Assembly (NCBI GenBank): GCA_910587995.1
Contig: CAJUNS010000003.1
Span: forward strand, 1-64,000
Direction: 5' to 3'
From: an uncultured Oscillospiraceae bacterium
GTDB taxonomy: Bacteria > Bacillota_A > Clostridia > Oscillospirales > Acutalibacteraceae
Length of the DNA stretch: 64,000 bases
Under the pieces are notes generated by a model. That model was not told where the DNA came from and searched no databases. It saw only the letters and a program-made list of their open reading frames with translations. Within the stretch, counting starts at the first letter, position 1. Each line of letters opens with the position of its first letter. The position numbers and the translations under genes were made by a program. This document shows positions 8,669 to 17,065 of the stretch, piece after piece.

Positions 8669-10015
8669 TCAGCCCCGCCCCTTTTTCTCCATCTCCCGGT
8701 GAACCCGCTTCCACTCCTCAATCTGCCGCAGGCGCTCGGTATAGCGGGCCTCGCTGCCCTGGGTGGTGGGCACATAGTAGCGCTTCCCCACCAGGGAGTC
8801 GGGCAGGCACTGCATGGTGGTCAGCTTGGACTCATAGTCGTGGGCATACTGGTAGCCTTTGCCGTAGTCCAGGTCCTTCATCAGCCGGGTGGGCGCGTTG
8901 CGGATGACCAGGGGCACCGGCTCTGCCAGCATTTTCTGGGCGTCGGCGGCAGCGGCCATGTAGCCGGTCTCCAAGGCGTTGGACTTGGGGGCCAGGGACA
9001 GGTACACCGCCGCGTGGGCCAGGTTCACGCTGCACTCGGGCATGCCGATAAAGTGGCTGGCCTGGTACGCCGCCACCGTTACTTCCAGGGCCCGGCTGTC
9101 CGCCAAGCCCACGTCCTCGCTGGCAAAACGGATCATCCGCCGGGCTACGTACAGGGGGTCCTCTCCGGCCTCCAGCATACGGGCCAGCCAATAAACCGCC
9201 GCGTCCGGGTCGGAGTTGCGCATAGACTTGTGCAAAGCGGAGATAAGATTGTAATGCTCCTCTCCGTTTTTATCGTAGAGCAGAGACTTTTTGTTGATAC
9301 ACTGCTCCAAAATCTCCGTGGTAACAGTGACAACCCCTGCTTCATCCCGCTGGCCGTTGAGCACCACCATCTCCAAGGTGCCCAGGGCGGTGCGGGCGTC
9401 TCCATTGGCAAAGCCCGCCACCATGCCCAGCATCTCCTGGGTCATGTGGATCTCCTGCCCGCCAAACCCCCGGGGGTCTGTCAGGGTGCGGGCCAGCAGG
9501 CCGGTCAGGTCCTCCTGGCTCAGGGCTTGCAGCACAAAGACCTTGCACCGGCTGAGAAGCGCCGAGTTTACCTCAAAGGAGGGATTCTCTGTGGTAGCCC
9601 CAATAAGCACAATACTGCCCCGCTCTACAAAGGGCAGAAAAGCATCCTGCTGGGCCTTGTTGAAGCGGTGGATTTCGTCCACAAACAGAATGGTTTTCTC
9701 CCCCAGCATCCGGGTGCGGTCCGCCTCGTTCATTACCTCTTTAATCTCCTTGACGCCGCTGGTCACCGCGCTGAAGTTGATGAAGTTAGACTGGGTGCGT
9801 CCGGCGATGATGCGGGCCAAGGTGGTTTTGCCCACGCCGGGAGGCCCCCAGAAGATCATGGAGGGCACCCGGTCCTGGTCGATCATCTGCCGCAGAACCT
9901 TGCCCTCCCCCAGCAAGTGCCGCTGGCCCGCGAACTCCTCCAAGGAGCGGGGGCGCATGCGGGTGGCCAGGGGGGTGTCCGCCTGGCTGGCCTGAAAAAA
10001 GGTTTGCTGATTCAC
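8669..10015 (-). CDS. rarA: Replication-associated recombination protein A (AAA+ ATPase)
   Basis: RarA/MgsA is a clamp-loader-like AAA+ ATPase that acts at stalled replication forks. In this 448-residue protein, MRPRSLEEFAGQRHLLGEG opens the core. Walker A is GPPGVGKTT, Walker B is ILFVDEIHRF, and sensor 1 is IGATTENPSFEVN, followed by SRCKVFVL. The C-terminal oligomerisation and MgsA domain contains SALHKSMRNSDPDAAVYWLARML, EDVGLADSRAL and the GKRYYVPTTQGSE tail. The start is taken as the GTG at 10015, which overlaps the stop of the AraC gene (GTGA) and follows GGGAGGAACGCCCC. The longer frame upstream is a shadow of that gene. Coupled translation with the AraC regulator is likely. Confidence 0.93.
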   Translation of the reverse strand: MNQQTFFQASQADTPLATRMRPRSLEEFAGQRHLLGEGKVLRQMIDQDRVPSMIFWGPPGVGKTTLARIIAGRTQSNFINFSAVTSGVKEIKEVMNEADRTRMLGEKTILFVDEIHRFNKAQQDAFLPFVERGSIVLIGATTENPSFEVNSALLSRCKVFVLQALSQEDLTGLLARTLTDPRGFGGQEIHMTQEMLGMVAGFANGDARTALGTLEMVVLNGQRDEAGVVTVTTEILEQCINKKSLLYDKNGEEHYNLISALHKSMRNSDPDAAVYWLARMLEAGEDPLYVARRMIRFASEDVGLADSRALEVTVAAYQASHFIGMPECSVNLAHAAVYLSLAPKSNALETGYMAAAADAQKMLAEPVPLVIRNAPTRLMKDLDYGKGYQYAHDYESKLTTMQCLPDSLVGKRYYVPTTQGSEARYTERLRQIEEWKRVHREMEKKGRG

Positions 10016-10911
10016 GGGGCGTTCCTCCCTTCCAAAGCTTCGCGCCGGTACTGGCTGGGGGCGCGGCCGGTTTTTTCCCGAAACACTTTTGAAAAATAGG
10101 ACGGGTCGGGGAAGCCCGTCTGGGCGGCGGCCTCGTTGACGCTGCAGCCCTGGCGCAGCAGGGCCAGGCTTTTGCCCACCCGGTAGTCCAAAATGTACTG
10201 AAACAGCGAGGACCCCATTTGCCGCTTGAAGAACCGGCAGCACTCGCTTTTGCACAGGCCCACCTCCCGGGCAATCTCGTCCAGGGTCAGCCGCTGGGCG
10301 TAGTGCTGGTGGATGTAGGCCAAAATCAGCCGCTGGCGGCGGAGCTTCTCCGGGTCCTCCGCCGGGGCCTGGCGCAGGTCTTGGGCGCAGTTGCGAAACA
10401 GAACCGCCCAGCAGCCCAAAAGGGTCCGCTGAATGTCCATCTGATACAGAGGCGGCTTCCCGGCCAGCAAGCGGTAGACCTGTTCCAGGCCCGCCAGCAG
10501 CTCCCGCTGCCAGGGCGTGGCCGGGTCCAGGGCCAGGGAGGGCAAAGCGGGACTTTCCACCAGGGGGGCTACATATTCCGCGCCAATGGCGCTGCCCTCA
10601 AAACCGGCCAGCAGCCGGGGATGAAAGGTCAGGGAGATGTAGTCGCAGTCGCCCCCGGCCATGCTGCCTGCGTGCAGGGCCCCGGCATTGCAGAACAACC
10701 CTTGGCCCGCCCGCAGGTCATATTTATTGTCATTGACCCGGTACTCCATGCCGCCCCCCGCCACCAAAGTGAACTCCACCTCATCGTGCCAATGCCAAGG
10801 GAAGGAGCCTGTGGCATAAGAGGAGATGCGCTTGCGGTCTCCATACACAGGAAAACCGTAGGTGCCGTGAAGCTTCAGCTCTCGTTTTTGCCCGTCCCGG
10901 TTCAGTTCCAT
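10012..10911 (-). CDS. AraC-family transcriptional regulator
   Basis: A 299-residue AraC/XylS regulator. The N-terminal ~130 residues are a cupin-type sensing domain: SFPWHWHDEVEFTLVAGG, YDLRAGQGLFCNAGALHAG. The C-terminal ~100 residues hold two helix-turn-helix motifs, LTLDEIAREVGLCKSECCRFFKRQMG and SVNEAAAQTGFPDPSYFSKVFREKTG, ending in the usual P-x-x-YR. The effector is unknown; this domain layout is common in regulators of carbohydrate genes. The start is the ATG at 10911 after AGGGAGGGAAAAGCC. The stop overlaps the GTG of rarA, so both are probably on one transcript. Confidence 0.88.
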   Translation of the reverse strand: MELNRDGQKRELKLHGTYGFPVYGDRKRISSYATGSFPWHWHDEVEFTLVAGGGMEYRVNDNKYDLRAGQGLFCNAGALHAGSMAGGDCDYISLTFHPRLLAGFEGSAIGAEYVAPLVESPALPSLALDPATPWQRELLAGLEQVYRLLAGKPPLYQMDIQRTLLGCWAVLFRNCAQDLRQAPAEDPEKLRRQRLILAYIHQHYAQRLTLDEIAREVGLCKSECCRFFKRQMGSSLFQYILDYRVGKSLALLRQGCSVNEAAAQTGFPDPSYFSKVFREKTGRAPSQYRREALEGRNAP

Positions 10912-10976
10912 GGCTTTTCCCTCCCTGGCTTAGTGGAATTATTATAGCGGATTCCCTTATGAAAAGCAAGGGGCCC

Positions 10977-11225
10977 TTACAGGATAACCTCCCTGGACGC
11001 CGCGCACCAGCCGATTACCTCCGCGTCCTCATCCTCTCCCTCCGGGCAGCGGCAGACCGGGGCGTATACCAGGCCGTCGCTGCCCAGGGCACAGCCCTTT
11101 TTGTCGTCAAAAAACAGCGTGACGCCATTTTCCAGCGTTGCTTTCAGCGTGATGTACACGCGCTCCGAGGCGATTTCCTCAAAAACGCATACCGTTTCAC
11201 CCGTTTGGGTGCGTTCCTGTTTCAT
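10977..11225 (-). CDS. Small conserved-looking protein of unknown function (82 residues)
   Basis: I do not recognise a family. The product is MKQERTQTGETVCVFEEIAS followed by alternating hydrophobic segments (VYITLKATLENGVTLFFDD) that look like a small beta-rich domain, and an acidic C-terminal part with two cysteines (VCRCPEGEDEDAE, GWCA). The ribosome site GGAAGGACC just before the ATG and a plausible promoter at 11452-11480 support expression. It stands alone between the AraC-rarA pair and the clpC terminator. Confidence 0.55.
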   Translation of the reverse strand: MKQERTQTGETVCVFEEIASERVYITLKATLENGVTLFFDDKKGCALGSDGLVYAPVCRCPEGEDEDAEVIGWCAASREVIL

Positions 11226-11451
11226 GGTCCTTCCGTCTCCCTTCGCGCAGTCATTTTGCCGCGGCGTGGAAGCCCGCGGCGGCTATTATGTGGAACTTTT
11301 TCACCTATCGGGCCCTTGCAGCCATGCAAAAACACACCGCCGTTCCGGCCGGTTCTCTTCATTGCATTCACCTGACTCTCTTTATCACGTTTTTGTGGTT
11401 TTTGCTTGGTAAATTTTTTCCTGAAATGGAAAGAATCTACATGATATCTAG

Positions 11452-11480
11452 ATTTTACCACAATATGATTGCTAGAGCAA
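11452..11480 (-). promoter_or_regulatory. Possible promoter for the 82-residue gene
   Basis: On the minus strand TTGCTC (11475-11480), 17 bases, TAAAAT (11452-11457). This implies a ~220-base leader. The AT-rich region 11380-11600 otherwise shows no gene I can support. Confidence 0.4.
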
Positions 11481-11610
11481 GTCATGTTTTGCACAGTTTC
11501 TGATTTTTCAACATGCTGAAAGATGGAAAATCAACAACAATGTTATAAAATTATTTCATTATATCAGAACCGGTAAAATCGTGTAAAAACAGGTATCTCC
11601 GTCAAAAGGC

Positions 11611-11656
11611 AGGAAGAGCCCGCGCTCGATGGGTGCATGGAGCGCGGGCTCTTCCT
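11611..11656 (-). terminator. Strong hairpin downstream of clpC
   Basis: Two exact 17-base arms (AGGAAGAGCCCGCGCTC at 11611-11627 and its complement at 11640-11656) enclose 12 bases. On the minus strand GCCTTTTGAC follows, a short T-run. It is the only candidate terminator for the CtsR operon and lies 63 bases past the clpC stop. Confidence 0.7.
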
Positions 11657-11718
11657 TTATTATGCGGCAAGCAACGCTTGCGGTTCCTTCTTTACAGGCG
11701 GGCTGCCCCCGCTTTGGG

Positions 11719-14169
11719 TTAGGCCGGGGTGGCCGGCTGTTCCTCCACAAAGGTGAACGTTCCATTCTCCCAGCCGCAGCGGTAGGCGCCCTGGGGCTTT
11801 AGCTGGCCTTCCAGAAGTTTTTCCGAGGCCAGGTCCTCAATCCGGCTTTGAATCACCCGGCGCAGAGGGCGGGCTCCGTAAACCGGGTCAAAGCCCTGTC
11901 TGGCCACTTCCGCCACTGCCTCCGGCGTAAAGCGCATTTTCACGCCCATATCCCGCAGCTTGCCCCGCAGGGCTTCCAGCATCCTTCCGGCAATTTGGGC
12001 CGTGTCCTCCTGGGTCAGCTTGTGGAAGACGATAATGTCGTCCACCCGGTTAAGAAACTCGGGCTTAAATAGGTTTTTCAGCTCCCCCATCACCAGCTCT
12101 TTGGTCTTCTCAAAGTCCCGGACGCCGCCATCCTCTCCCCGGCCAAAGCCCAGGGCGGTCTGCTTCTCTGTAATCAACCGGGCCCCCGCATTGGAGGTCA
12201 TGATGATTACCGCGTTTTTAAAGTCCACGGTTTTGCCCTGGGAGTCGGTTGCCCGGCCATCCTCCAAAATTTGCAGGAGAATGTTGAACACATCCGGATG
12301 GGCTTTTTCAATCTCGTCGAACAGCACCACCGAGTAGGGCTTCCGCCGGACCGCCTCGGTAAGCTGGCCGCCCTCGTCATAGCCTACATAGCCGGGCGGG
12401 GACCCTACCAGCCGGGACACGGTGTGCTTTTCCATATACTCGGACATATCAAAGCGCACCATGGCCTTTTCGTCCCCAAACATGGCCTCGGCCAGGGCCT
12501 TGCACAGCTCGGTTTTGCCCACGCCTGTGGGCCCCAGGAAGATAAAGCTGCCTATGGGCCGGTTTTTGTCCTTAAGACCCACCCGGCCCCTGCGGATGGC
12601 TTTGGCAATGGCGGCCACCGCCTCCTCTTGGCCCACCACCCGCTGGTGCAGAATTTCTTCCAGCTTAAGCAGCCGCTGGCTCTCCTCCTGGGTCAGCTGA
12701 GACACCGGCACGCCCGTCCACATGGACACAATGCCCGCAATGTCCTCCCCGCTTACCACACCGCCGCTGCGCTCGTTTTTGGCGGCCCACTGGTCTCTGG
12801 CCTGTTCCAGCTGCTCCCGCAGTTCCTTCTGCTGGTCCCGCAAAGCCGCCGCCCGCTCAAAGTCCTGGGCGTTTACCGCCGCCGCCTTGTCGGCCTCCAG
12901 GTCTTTCATCTGCTTTTCCAGTTCCTGCAAGCGTCCCGGCGCGGTAAATTCCCGCAGGCGCACCCGGGACGCGGCCTCGTCCACCAGGTCGATGGCCTTG
13001 TCGGGCAGAAAACGGTCGGAAATGTACCGGGCAGAGAGCTTCACCGCCGCCTCAATGGCCTCATCGGTAATTTTCACCTTGTGGTGGGCCTCATAACGGT
13101 CTTTTAGCCCTTGCAGAATCCGCACGGCCTGCTCCCCAGTGGGTTCACCTACGTTCACCGGCTGAAAGCGCCGCTCCAATGCCGCGTCCTTTTCAATATG
13201 CTTGCGGTACTCGCTGATGGTGGTAGCGCCGATCACCTGGAAATCGCCCCGAGCCAAAGCGGGCTTGAGAATGTTGGCCGCGTCCGCGGAGCCCTCCGCC
13301 GCCCCAGCGCCGATGATGGTGTGGAGCTCGTCAATAAAGAGAATCACGTCTCCATCCTTTTTTACCTGGTCAATGGCGGCCTTAATCCGCTCCTCAAAGT
13401 CCCCCCGGTACTTGGCCCCGGCCACCATGCCGGTCAGGTCCAGAGCGATGAGCCGCTTGTTTTTGAGAATTTCCGGCACATCGCCGCTGTGGATTTTTAA
13501 GGCCAAGCCCTCGGCCACGGCGGTTTTGCCCACGCCGGGCTCACCGATGAGCACAGGGTTATTCTTGGTCCGGCGGGAGAGAATCTGAATCACCCGCTGA
13601 ATCTCTTCCTCCCGGCCAATCACCGGGTCGATTTCTCCCTGGGCCGCCTTGGCGGTCAGGTCGCTGCCAAACTGCTCCAAAGCCGTGCCGGAGCCCTGGC
13701 CCTCTCCCTCCCTGCGGCCATTGGCGGCGGCTCCGCCAGCCATGGAGGAGAGCTCCCGCACAACCCGCTCCGGGTCGATTCCCATACTCTTCAAGAAGCG
13801 CATGGCGTAGCAGCTTTCATCCTGCATAATGGCCACCAGAATGTGCTCGGTGCCCACATAGCTGCTGTTCATCCGCGTCCCGATCAGGGAGGCGATTTGC
13901 AAAATCTGCTTGGTCCGGGGCGTAAAGCTTTCGGGCGTCAGGCTGGTGGGGCTTGCGCTGCCAATGCGCTCCCGCAGAAGCTCTTCATAAGCCCCGGCGC
14001 TGGCCCCCAGCTTGGTAAGCACTGTGCTGGCCACGCCGCTGCCTTCTTTCAGCAGCCCCAGCATCAGGTGCTCGGTGCCCACATAGTCATGGCCCAGCTC
14101 TTGGGCGGCCTCCACCGCCAGGTTTAGGGCGTTGTTGGCTTTTTCGGTAAATCCGTTAAATCGGAACAT
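11719..14169 (-). CDS. clpC: ATP-dependent Clp protease ATP-binding subunit ClpC
   Basis: ClpC is the class II Hsp100 unfoldase that feeds substrates, including McsB-phosphorylated proteins, to ClpP. This 816-residue protein has the N-terminal Clp_N double repeat (FTEKANNALNLAVEAAQELGHDYVGTEHLMLGLL and a second copy near 80-145). AAA domain 1 has Walker A GEPGVGKTA and LFIDELHTIIGAG. The middle coiled-coil domain contains the UVR-like AQDFERAAALRDQQKELREQL that binds McsB or MecA. AAA domain 2 has GPTGVGKTE, VVLFDEIEKAH and the sensor TSNAGA. The length is normal. The gene is last in ctsR-mcsA-mcsB-GNAT-clpC, 4 bases after the GNAT stop, and should be under CtsR control. Confidence 0.96.
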   Translation of the reverse strand: MFRFNGFTEKANNALNLAVEAAQELGHDYVGTEHLMLGLLKEGSGVASTVLTKLGASAGAYEELLRERIGSASPTSLTPESFTPRTKQILQIASLIGTRMNSSYVGTEHILVAIMQDESCYAMRFLKSMGIDPERVVRELSSMAGGAAANGRREGEGQGSGTALEQFGSDLTAKAAQGEIDPVIGREEEIQRVIQILSRRTKNNPVLIGEPGVGKTAVAEGLALKIHSGDVPEILKNKRLIALDLTGMVAGAKYRGDFEERIKAAIDQVKKDGDVILFIDELHTIIGAGAAEGSADAANILKPALARGDFQVIGATTISEYRKHIEKDAALERRFQPVNVGEPTGEQAVRILQGLKDRYEAHHKVKITDEAIEAAVKLSARYISDRFLPDKAIDLVDEAASRVRLREFTAPGRLQELEKQMKDLEADKAAAVNAQDFERAAALRDQQKELREQLEQARDQWAAKNERSGGVVSGEDIAGIVSMWTGVPVSQLTQEESQRLLKLEEILHQRVVGQEEAVAAIAKAIRRGRVGLKDKNRPIGSFIFLGPTGVGKTELCKALAEAMFGDEKAMVRFDMSEYMEKHTVSRLVGSPPGYVGYDEGGQLTEAVRRKPYSVVLFDEIEKAHPDVFNILLQILEDGRATDSQGKTVDFKNAVIIMTSNAGARLITEKQTALGFGRGEDGGVRDFEKTKELVMGELKNLFKPEFLNRVDDIIVFHKLTQEDTAQIAGRMLEALRGKLRDMGVKMRFTPEAVAEVARQGFDPVYGARPLRRVIQSRIEDLASEKLLEGQLKPQGAYRCGWENGTFTFVEEQPATPA

Positions 14170-14173
14170 AGAA

Positions 14174-14641
14174 TCACTCCTTATCGTCGCCTTGGTGAAA
14201 CATTCTGTCTGTTATCTCCATCTGGTTGGTGAGGCATATATGCATGGGCAGGCCGCGCCGCTCTTGGGCGGAGGGCTGGAAACCCAGCCCGGCGTAAAGG
14301 GCCTCCTGCCCTCCCCAGGCCCTGACATCCACCTGAATTCCAAAGCCCGGCTCCAGCTGGGCGCGTAAAAAGTCCAGCATTTTTGCCATGATTTCCCGCC
14401 TCAAGCCTTGGGCCTCGTACTCTGGCAAAACGATGGCATCCGTTATCAGGGCCGTTGTTCCGCCATCCCACAGCAGGCGGGCCATTCCAACCGCCCGGTC
14501 CCCGTCATACGCGGAGACGGCCCGCCCGCTTCCCTGTAATCCGGCGTTCAGCTGCGCCGGGGCAATCTGCCGGAAGCCAATGGCCGCGCGCAAGCGGTTG
14601 ACTTCCTCCGCGGTTATGCGGTCCCGGTATTGTATGCTCAT
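14174..14641 (-). CDS. GNAT-family N-acetyltransferase within the CtsR operon
   Basis: A 155-residue GNAT protein. It shows the fold in order: an N-terminal strand-helix (MSIQYRDRITAEEVNRLRAA), central strands (AVSAYDGDRAVGMARLLWDG), the strand DAIVLPEYEAQGLRREIMAKML with the acetyl-CoA loop (Q-G-L-R-R-E), and the C-terminal GGQEALYAGLGFQPS. It should transfer an acetyl group from acetyl-CoA to an amine; the substrate is unknown. The start is the ATG at 14641 after GGAGGCGCAGGG, 13 bases behind the mcsB stop and 4 bases before clpC, so it is embedded in the operon. The usual Firmicute order has clpC directly after mcsB. A role in protein quality control is only suggested by position. Confidence 0.8.
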   Translation of the reverse strand: MSIQYRDRITAEEVNRLRAAIGFRQIAPAQLNAGLQGSGRAVSAYDGDRAVGMARLLWDGGTTALITDAIVLPEYEAQGLRREIMAKMLDFLRAQLEPGFGIQVDVRAWGGQEALYAGLGFQPSAQERRGLPMHICLTNQMEITDRMFHQGDDKE

Positions 14642-14654
14642 CCCTGCGCCTCCA

Positions 14655-15701
14655 CTATTCCACACGTAGGGGCGCCAGAGCCTCCCGCACAAGCTTTGCC
14701 CGCAGCTGGTCCCGCTCCTGTTCCTCCAGGCGCCGGCCCGCTTCCACCATCAGCGTGGCGGGCTGAACCCGCATATTCAGCTGGTTGAAAGCTCCCAGCT
14801 CCACGCCCGCCAGCAGGCCGGCGGATACCCCGGCCCGGGCCAGCGACAGCAATTCCATGGCCTCGGACCCGGAAAGCAGGCGGGCTGTTTTTAGGGTGCC
14901 CGCCGCCCGGGCCACTTTATCCTGCCAGGCGGGATTTTCCTTCATCTCCTGGCGCAGGCGGCGTTCCTCGTCTATAAGCTGGCCCGCGATAGAGGACAGG
15001 TTCTCAATGGCCTGGCTTTCGCTGAGGCCTAGGGTAATCTGGTTGGAGAGCTGGTACACATCTCCCACCGCCCTGCTCCCCTCGCCAAAAGCCCCCCGCA
15101 GGGCCAGCCCCAGCTTGGAGAGGTTGGCCGCGATGCGGGGCATGGACCCAGCCTCGGTCAGGGCCGGAAGGTGCAGGGCCACCGAGGCCCGCATGCCTGT
15201 GCCTAAATTGGTGGGGCACTGGGTCAGGTAGCCAAACTCCGGGTCAAAGGCAAAGTCCAGGTTCTCGCCCAAAAGGGTGTCGATGCGGCTGGCGGTCTCG
15301 GCGGCCTCCTTTAGGGCCAAGCCCTCCCGCAGCACTTGAATGCGCAGGTGGTCCTCCTCGTTAATCATAATGGAGACGCTCTCATCTTCTAAAGCCAACA
15401 GGGCCTTGCCCTGCCGGTCGCTGACGAACTCTTGGCTTACCAGCCGCCGCTCCGCCAGGGACACGGCCTCTTCGGGGGTAAGCTCCTCCATGGGCAAAAA
15501 GTGGAACTCCCGGGAGAGTACGCTGTTGCCGTCCAGCAGGGCGGCTTTGGCCAGCTGGGCCACCTGGGTCTTTTGCTCCAAACTGGCCCGGGCGGGAAAG
15601 GGCTGGCGCTGTAGGTTGCGGGCCAGCCGGACCCTGGTGCTGCACACCACACCGGCGGAATTGCCGGACCGTTCATACCATTTCAAGCCATTCTCAGCCA
15701 T
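14655..15701 (-). CDS. mcsB: Protein arginine kinase McsB
   Basis: McsB phosphorylates arginine residues of misfolded proteins to mark them for ClpCP and modulates CtsR. The 348 residues carry the phosphagen-kinase catalytic core: STRVRLARNL (ATP-binding arginines), NEEDHLRIQ (acidic substrate-binding loop) and CPTNLGTGMRASVALHLPAL with the active-site Cys. NQITLG and the C-terminal RDQLRA match the RDxxRA phosphoarginine-sensing motif. All key residues I can check are present, so it should be an active kinase. It overlaps the end of mcsA by 8 bases, which suggests coupled translation with its activator. Confidence 0.95.
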   Translation of the reverse strand: MAENGLKWYERSGNSAGVVCSTRVRLARNLQRQPFPARASLEQKTQVAQLAKAALLDGNSVLSREFHFLPMEELTPEEAVSLAERRLVSQEFVSDRQGKALLALEDESVSIMINEEDHLRIQVLREGLALKEAAETASRIDTLLGENLDFAFDPEFGYLTQCPTNLGTGMRASVALHLPALTEAGSMPRIAANLSKLGLALRGAFGEGSRAVGDVYQLSNQITLGLSESQAIENLSSIAGQLIDEERRLRQEMKENPAWQDKVARAAGTLKTARLLSGSEAMELLSLARAGVSAGLLAGVELGAFNQLNMRVQPATLMVEAGRRLEEQERDQLRAKLVREALAPLRVE

Positions 15702-16206
15702 TTTGCTCCATCTCCTTTATCTGGTCCCGCAGCACGGCGGCCTGTTCAAAATTTTGATCCTCAATGGCCCGTTTCAGCAGGCGCTTCTTTTCCTCCAGGA
15801 CGGTCTCCTCCACGGCTACCATTTGCTTGTGAGGTTCTGCCACCCGCAGGGCCCAGCCGCCTGGGGACTTCCCCTTGTGCCGGGCCGCGCCGTGAATGCG
15901 CTGGATCACTGGCAGAAGCTGGCTGCGGAAGGTTTGATAGCACTGGGCGCAGCCGATTTTTCCGGTTTTGGTGATCTCTCCGAAGCTGGCCCCGCAGCCG
16001 GGGCAGCGCTTTACCTCTTGTGCCGGGGCCTCCCGCAGCAAACCTCCCAGCAGGCTGCCAAAACCGCCCCAGTCGGACCATAAGTGGCCGCAGCCCTGCT
16101 TTTGGGCGCAGCTGGCGCAGAGATGCGCCTCCGCCAGCTGGCCGTTGACGATGGTTTTAATGTGAGTGGTAGCGGGTTTTTGTCCGCAGTGTTGGCATAG
16201 CATCAT
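15694..16206 (-). CDS. mcsA: McsA, zinc-binding activator of McsB
   Basis: A 170-residue protein with two zinc-ribbon pairs at the N-terminus (LCQHCGQKPA, HLCASCAQKQGCG) and two more in the middle (KRCPGCGASF, IGCAQCYQTF). A C-terminal UVR motif (KRLLKRAIEDQNFEQAAVLRDQIKEM) follows. This is the standard McsA layout. McsA binds McsB and stimulates its arginine kinase activity; the zinc sites sense thiol and metal stress. It lies 25 bases after ctsR and overlaps mcsB. Confidence 0.95.
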   Translation of the reverse strand: MMLCQHCGQKPATTHIKTIVNGQLAEAHLCASCAQKQGCGHLWSDWGGFGSLLGGLLREAPAQEVKRCPGCGASFGEITKTGKIGCAQCYQTFRSQLLPVIQRIHGAARHKGKSPGGWALRVAEPHKQMVAVEETVLEEKKRLLKRAIEDQNFEQAAVLRDQIKEMEQNG

Positions 16207-16231
16207 GGGTTCCTCCTTTAATATAGCCGCT

Positions 16232-16684
16232 TTAGCGTCTGGTTACCAAAAGCATATTTTTATAGATCATGGCCCGCACGGCGTCCCGCAGCTCCCGGGG
16301 CACCGCCGCCAGGGATTTTTCCGAAACCGCCGCTCCAATCAGCTCCGCCGAGGTCCGGTCCAAAACGCCCCGCTCCACCATGTTGCCCAGCATGGCCCGG
16401 GCGGTGGCGCTGTCCAAAGACTCCCCCACGCCGTTGACAATGTGCATGATCATATCCGCTGTGGAAAGCTGCAGGCGGGTAATGCGGATGTATCCCCCGC
16501 CTCCCCGGCGGCTCTCCACCAAGTAGCCCTGCTCCGGGGTAAAGCGGGAGGTGAGCACATAGTTGATCTGGCTGGGCACACAGCCCAGAAAACTGGCCAG
16601 TTCATTTCGCTGGATCTCCGCGATGCCCCCGGCCTGGTTCAGCAGCTCCAGAATGTAGTTCGCCACGCTGTCGCTGATGCGCAT
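16232..16684 (-). CDS. ctsR: CtsR, class III heat-shock repressor
   Basis: CtsR represses clp genes by binding heptad repeats and is released on heating through its glycine-rich wing. In this 150-residue protein the N-terminal winged helix is MRISDSVANYILELLNQAGG, EIQRNELASFLGCVPSQINYVL. The thermosensing wing RRGGGGYIRI is intact. The C-terminal dimerisation part contains GVLDRTSAELIGAAVSEKSL, the region recognised by McsB. It is the first gene of the operon, with a promoter and two CtsR boxes directly upstream, so it is autoregulated. Confidence 0.95.
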   Translation of the reverse strand: MRISDSVANYILELLNQAGGIAEIQRNELASFLGCVPSQINYVLTSRFTPEQGYLVESRRGGGGYIRITRLQLSTADMIMHIVNGVGESLDSATARAMLGNMVERGVLDRTSAELIGAAVSEKSLAAVPRELRDAVRAMIYKNMLLVTRR

Positions 16685-16705
16685 GGTTTATCACCCCAAT
16701 TTGTC

Positions 16706-16722
16706 TTTGACTTTCTTTGACT
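16706..16722 (-). promoter_or_regulatory. CtsR box 1
   Basis: On the minus strand AGTCAAA-GAA-AGTCAAA, a direct heptad repeat with a 3-base spacer, as in the CtsR consensus RGTCAAA-N3-RGTCAAA. It begins two bases after the -10 element, so it covers the transcription start region. Confidence 0.85.
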
Positions 16723-16724
16723 TT

Positions 16725-16753
16725 AGTATACACTCTTTTCCTGCCCCTGTCAA
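16725..16753 (-). promoter_or_regulatory. Promoter of the ctsR operon
   Basis: On the minus strand a perfect TTGACA (16748-16753), exactly 17 bases, and TATACT (16725-16730). It is a near-consensus sigma-A promoter that needs a repressor to keep it quiet; CtsR boxes flank it on both sides. Confidence 0.9.
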
Positions 16754-16770
16754 GGTCAAGAAAAGTCAAA
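16754..16770 (+). promoter_or_regulatory. CtsR box 2 (opposite orientation)
   Basis: Plus-strand GGTCAAG-AAA-AGTCAAA, one mismatch to the heptad consensus, immediately upstream of the -35 element. Together with box 1 it brackets the promoter. Confidence 0.7.
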
Positions 16771-16921
16771 TTTGGCTAAAGCTTCTTCTCATTTCTGCTC
16801 GCCGCTCTTGTTTTCTTTGATTATCTCTTGAAATCGCGATTTTTAAAAAAGTTTGCTTCTCCCGTCACAACTTCCCTGCCAGGGAATAGTATGGAATGTA
16901 AACGAAAGGAGGCGCTACCAA

Positions 16922-17065
16922 ATGTGTAACAACAGTTGTTCCTGGATCATCATCATTCTGCTTCTGCTCTGCTGCGGCGGCTGCGGCGGCAACGGCTTCG
17001 GCTTCGGCGGCAACAACAACTGCGGCTGCAACAACGATTGCGGCTGCGGCAACAGCTGCTGCTAA
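16922..17065 (+). CDS. 47-residue membrane-anchored Cys/Gly/Asn-rich mini-protein
   Basis: The product starts MCNNSCSWIIIILLLLCCGG and continues with CGGNGFGF, then GGNNNCGCNN and DCGCGNSCC. A single hydrophobic segment (WIIIILLLL) is followed by a tail with nine cysteines among Gly and Asn. The ATG follows AAAGGAGGCGCTACCAA, an excellent ribosome site, so expression is likely. The layout resembles the small YjcZ-like proteins of spore-formers, but the cysteine content is much higher and I assign no function. Metal binding or a cross-linked surface layer are possibilities. It is divergent from ctsR and followed by twin hairpins and a terminator. Confidence 0.7.
   Translation: MCNNSCSWIIIILLLLCCGGCGGNGFGFGGNNNCGCNNDCGCGNSCC

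Noticed and set aside
8699..10099. 466-codon plus-strand frame across rarA
   Set aside because: Antisense shadow of a GC-rich gene; no motif and no ribosome site, whereas the minus strand is unmistakably RarA.
11226..11560. Frames of 71 and 90 codons in the gap before the 82-residue gene
   Set aside because: AT-rich, no ribosome site, no recognisable composition; better explained as leader and promoter.
11611..11656. Possible tRNA or small RNA from the strong hairpin after clpC
   Set aside because: A single 17-bp stem without cloverleaf arms; position after clpC fits a terminator.
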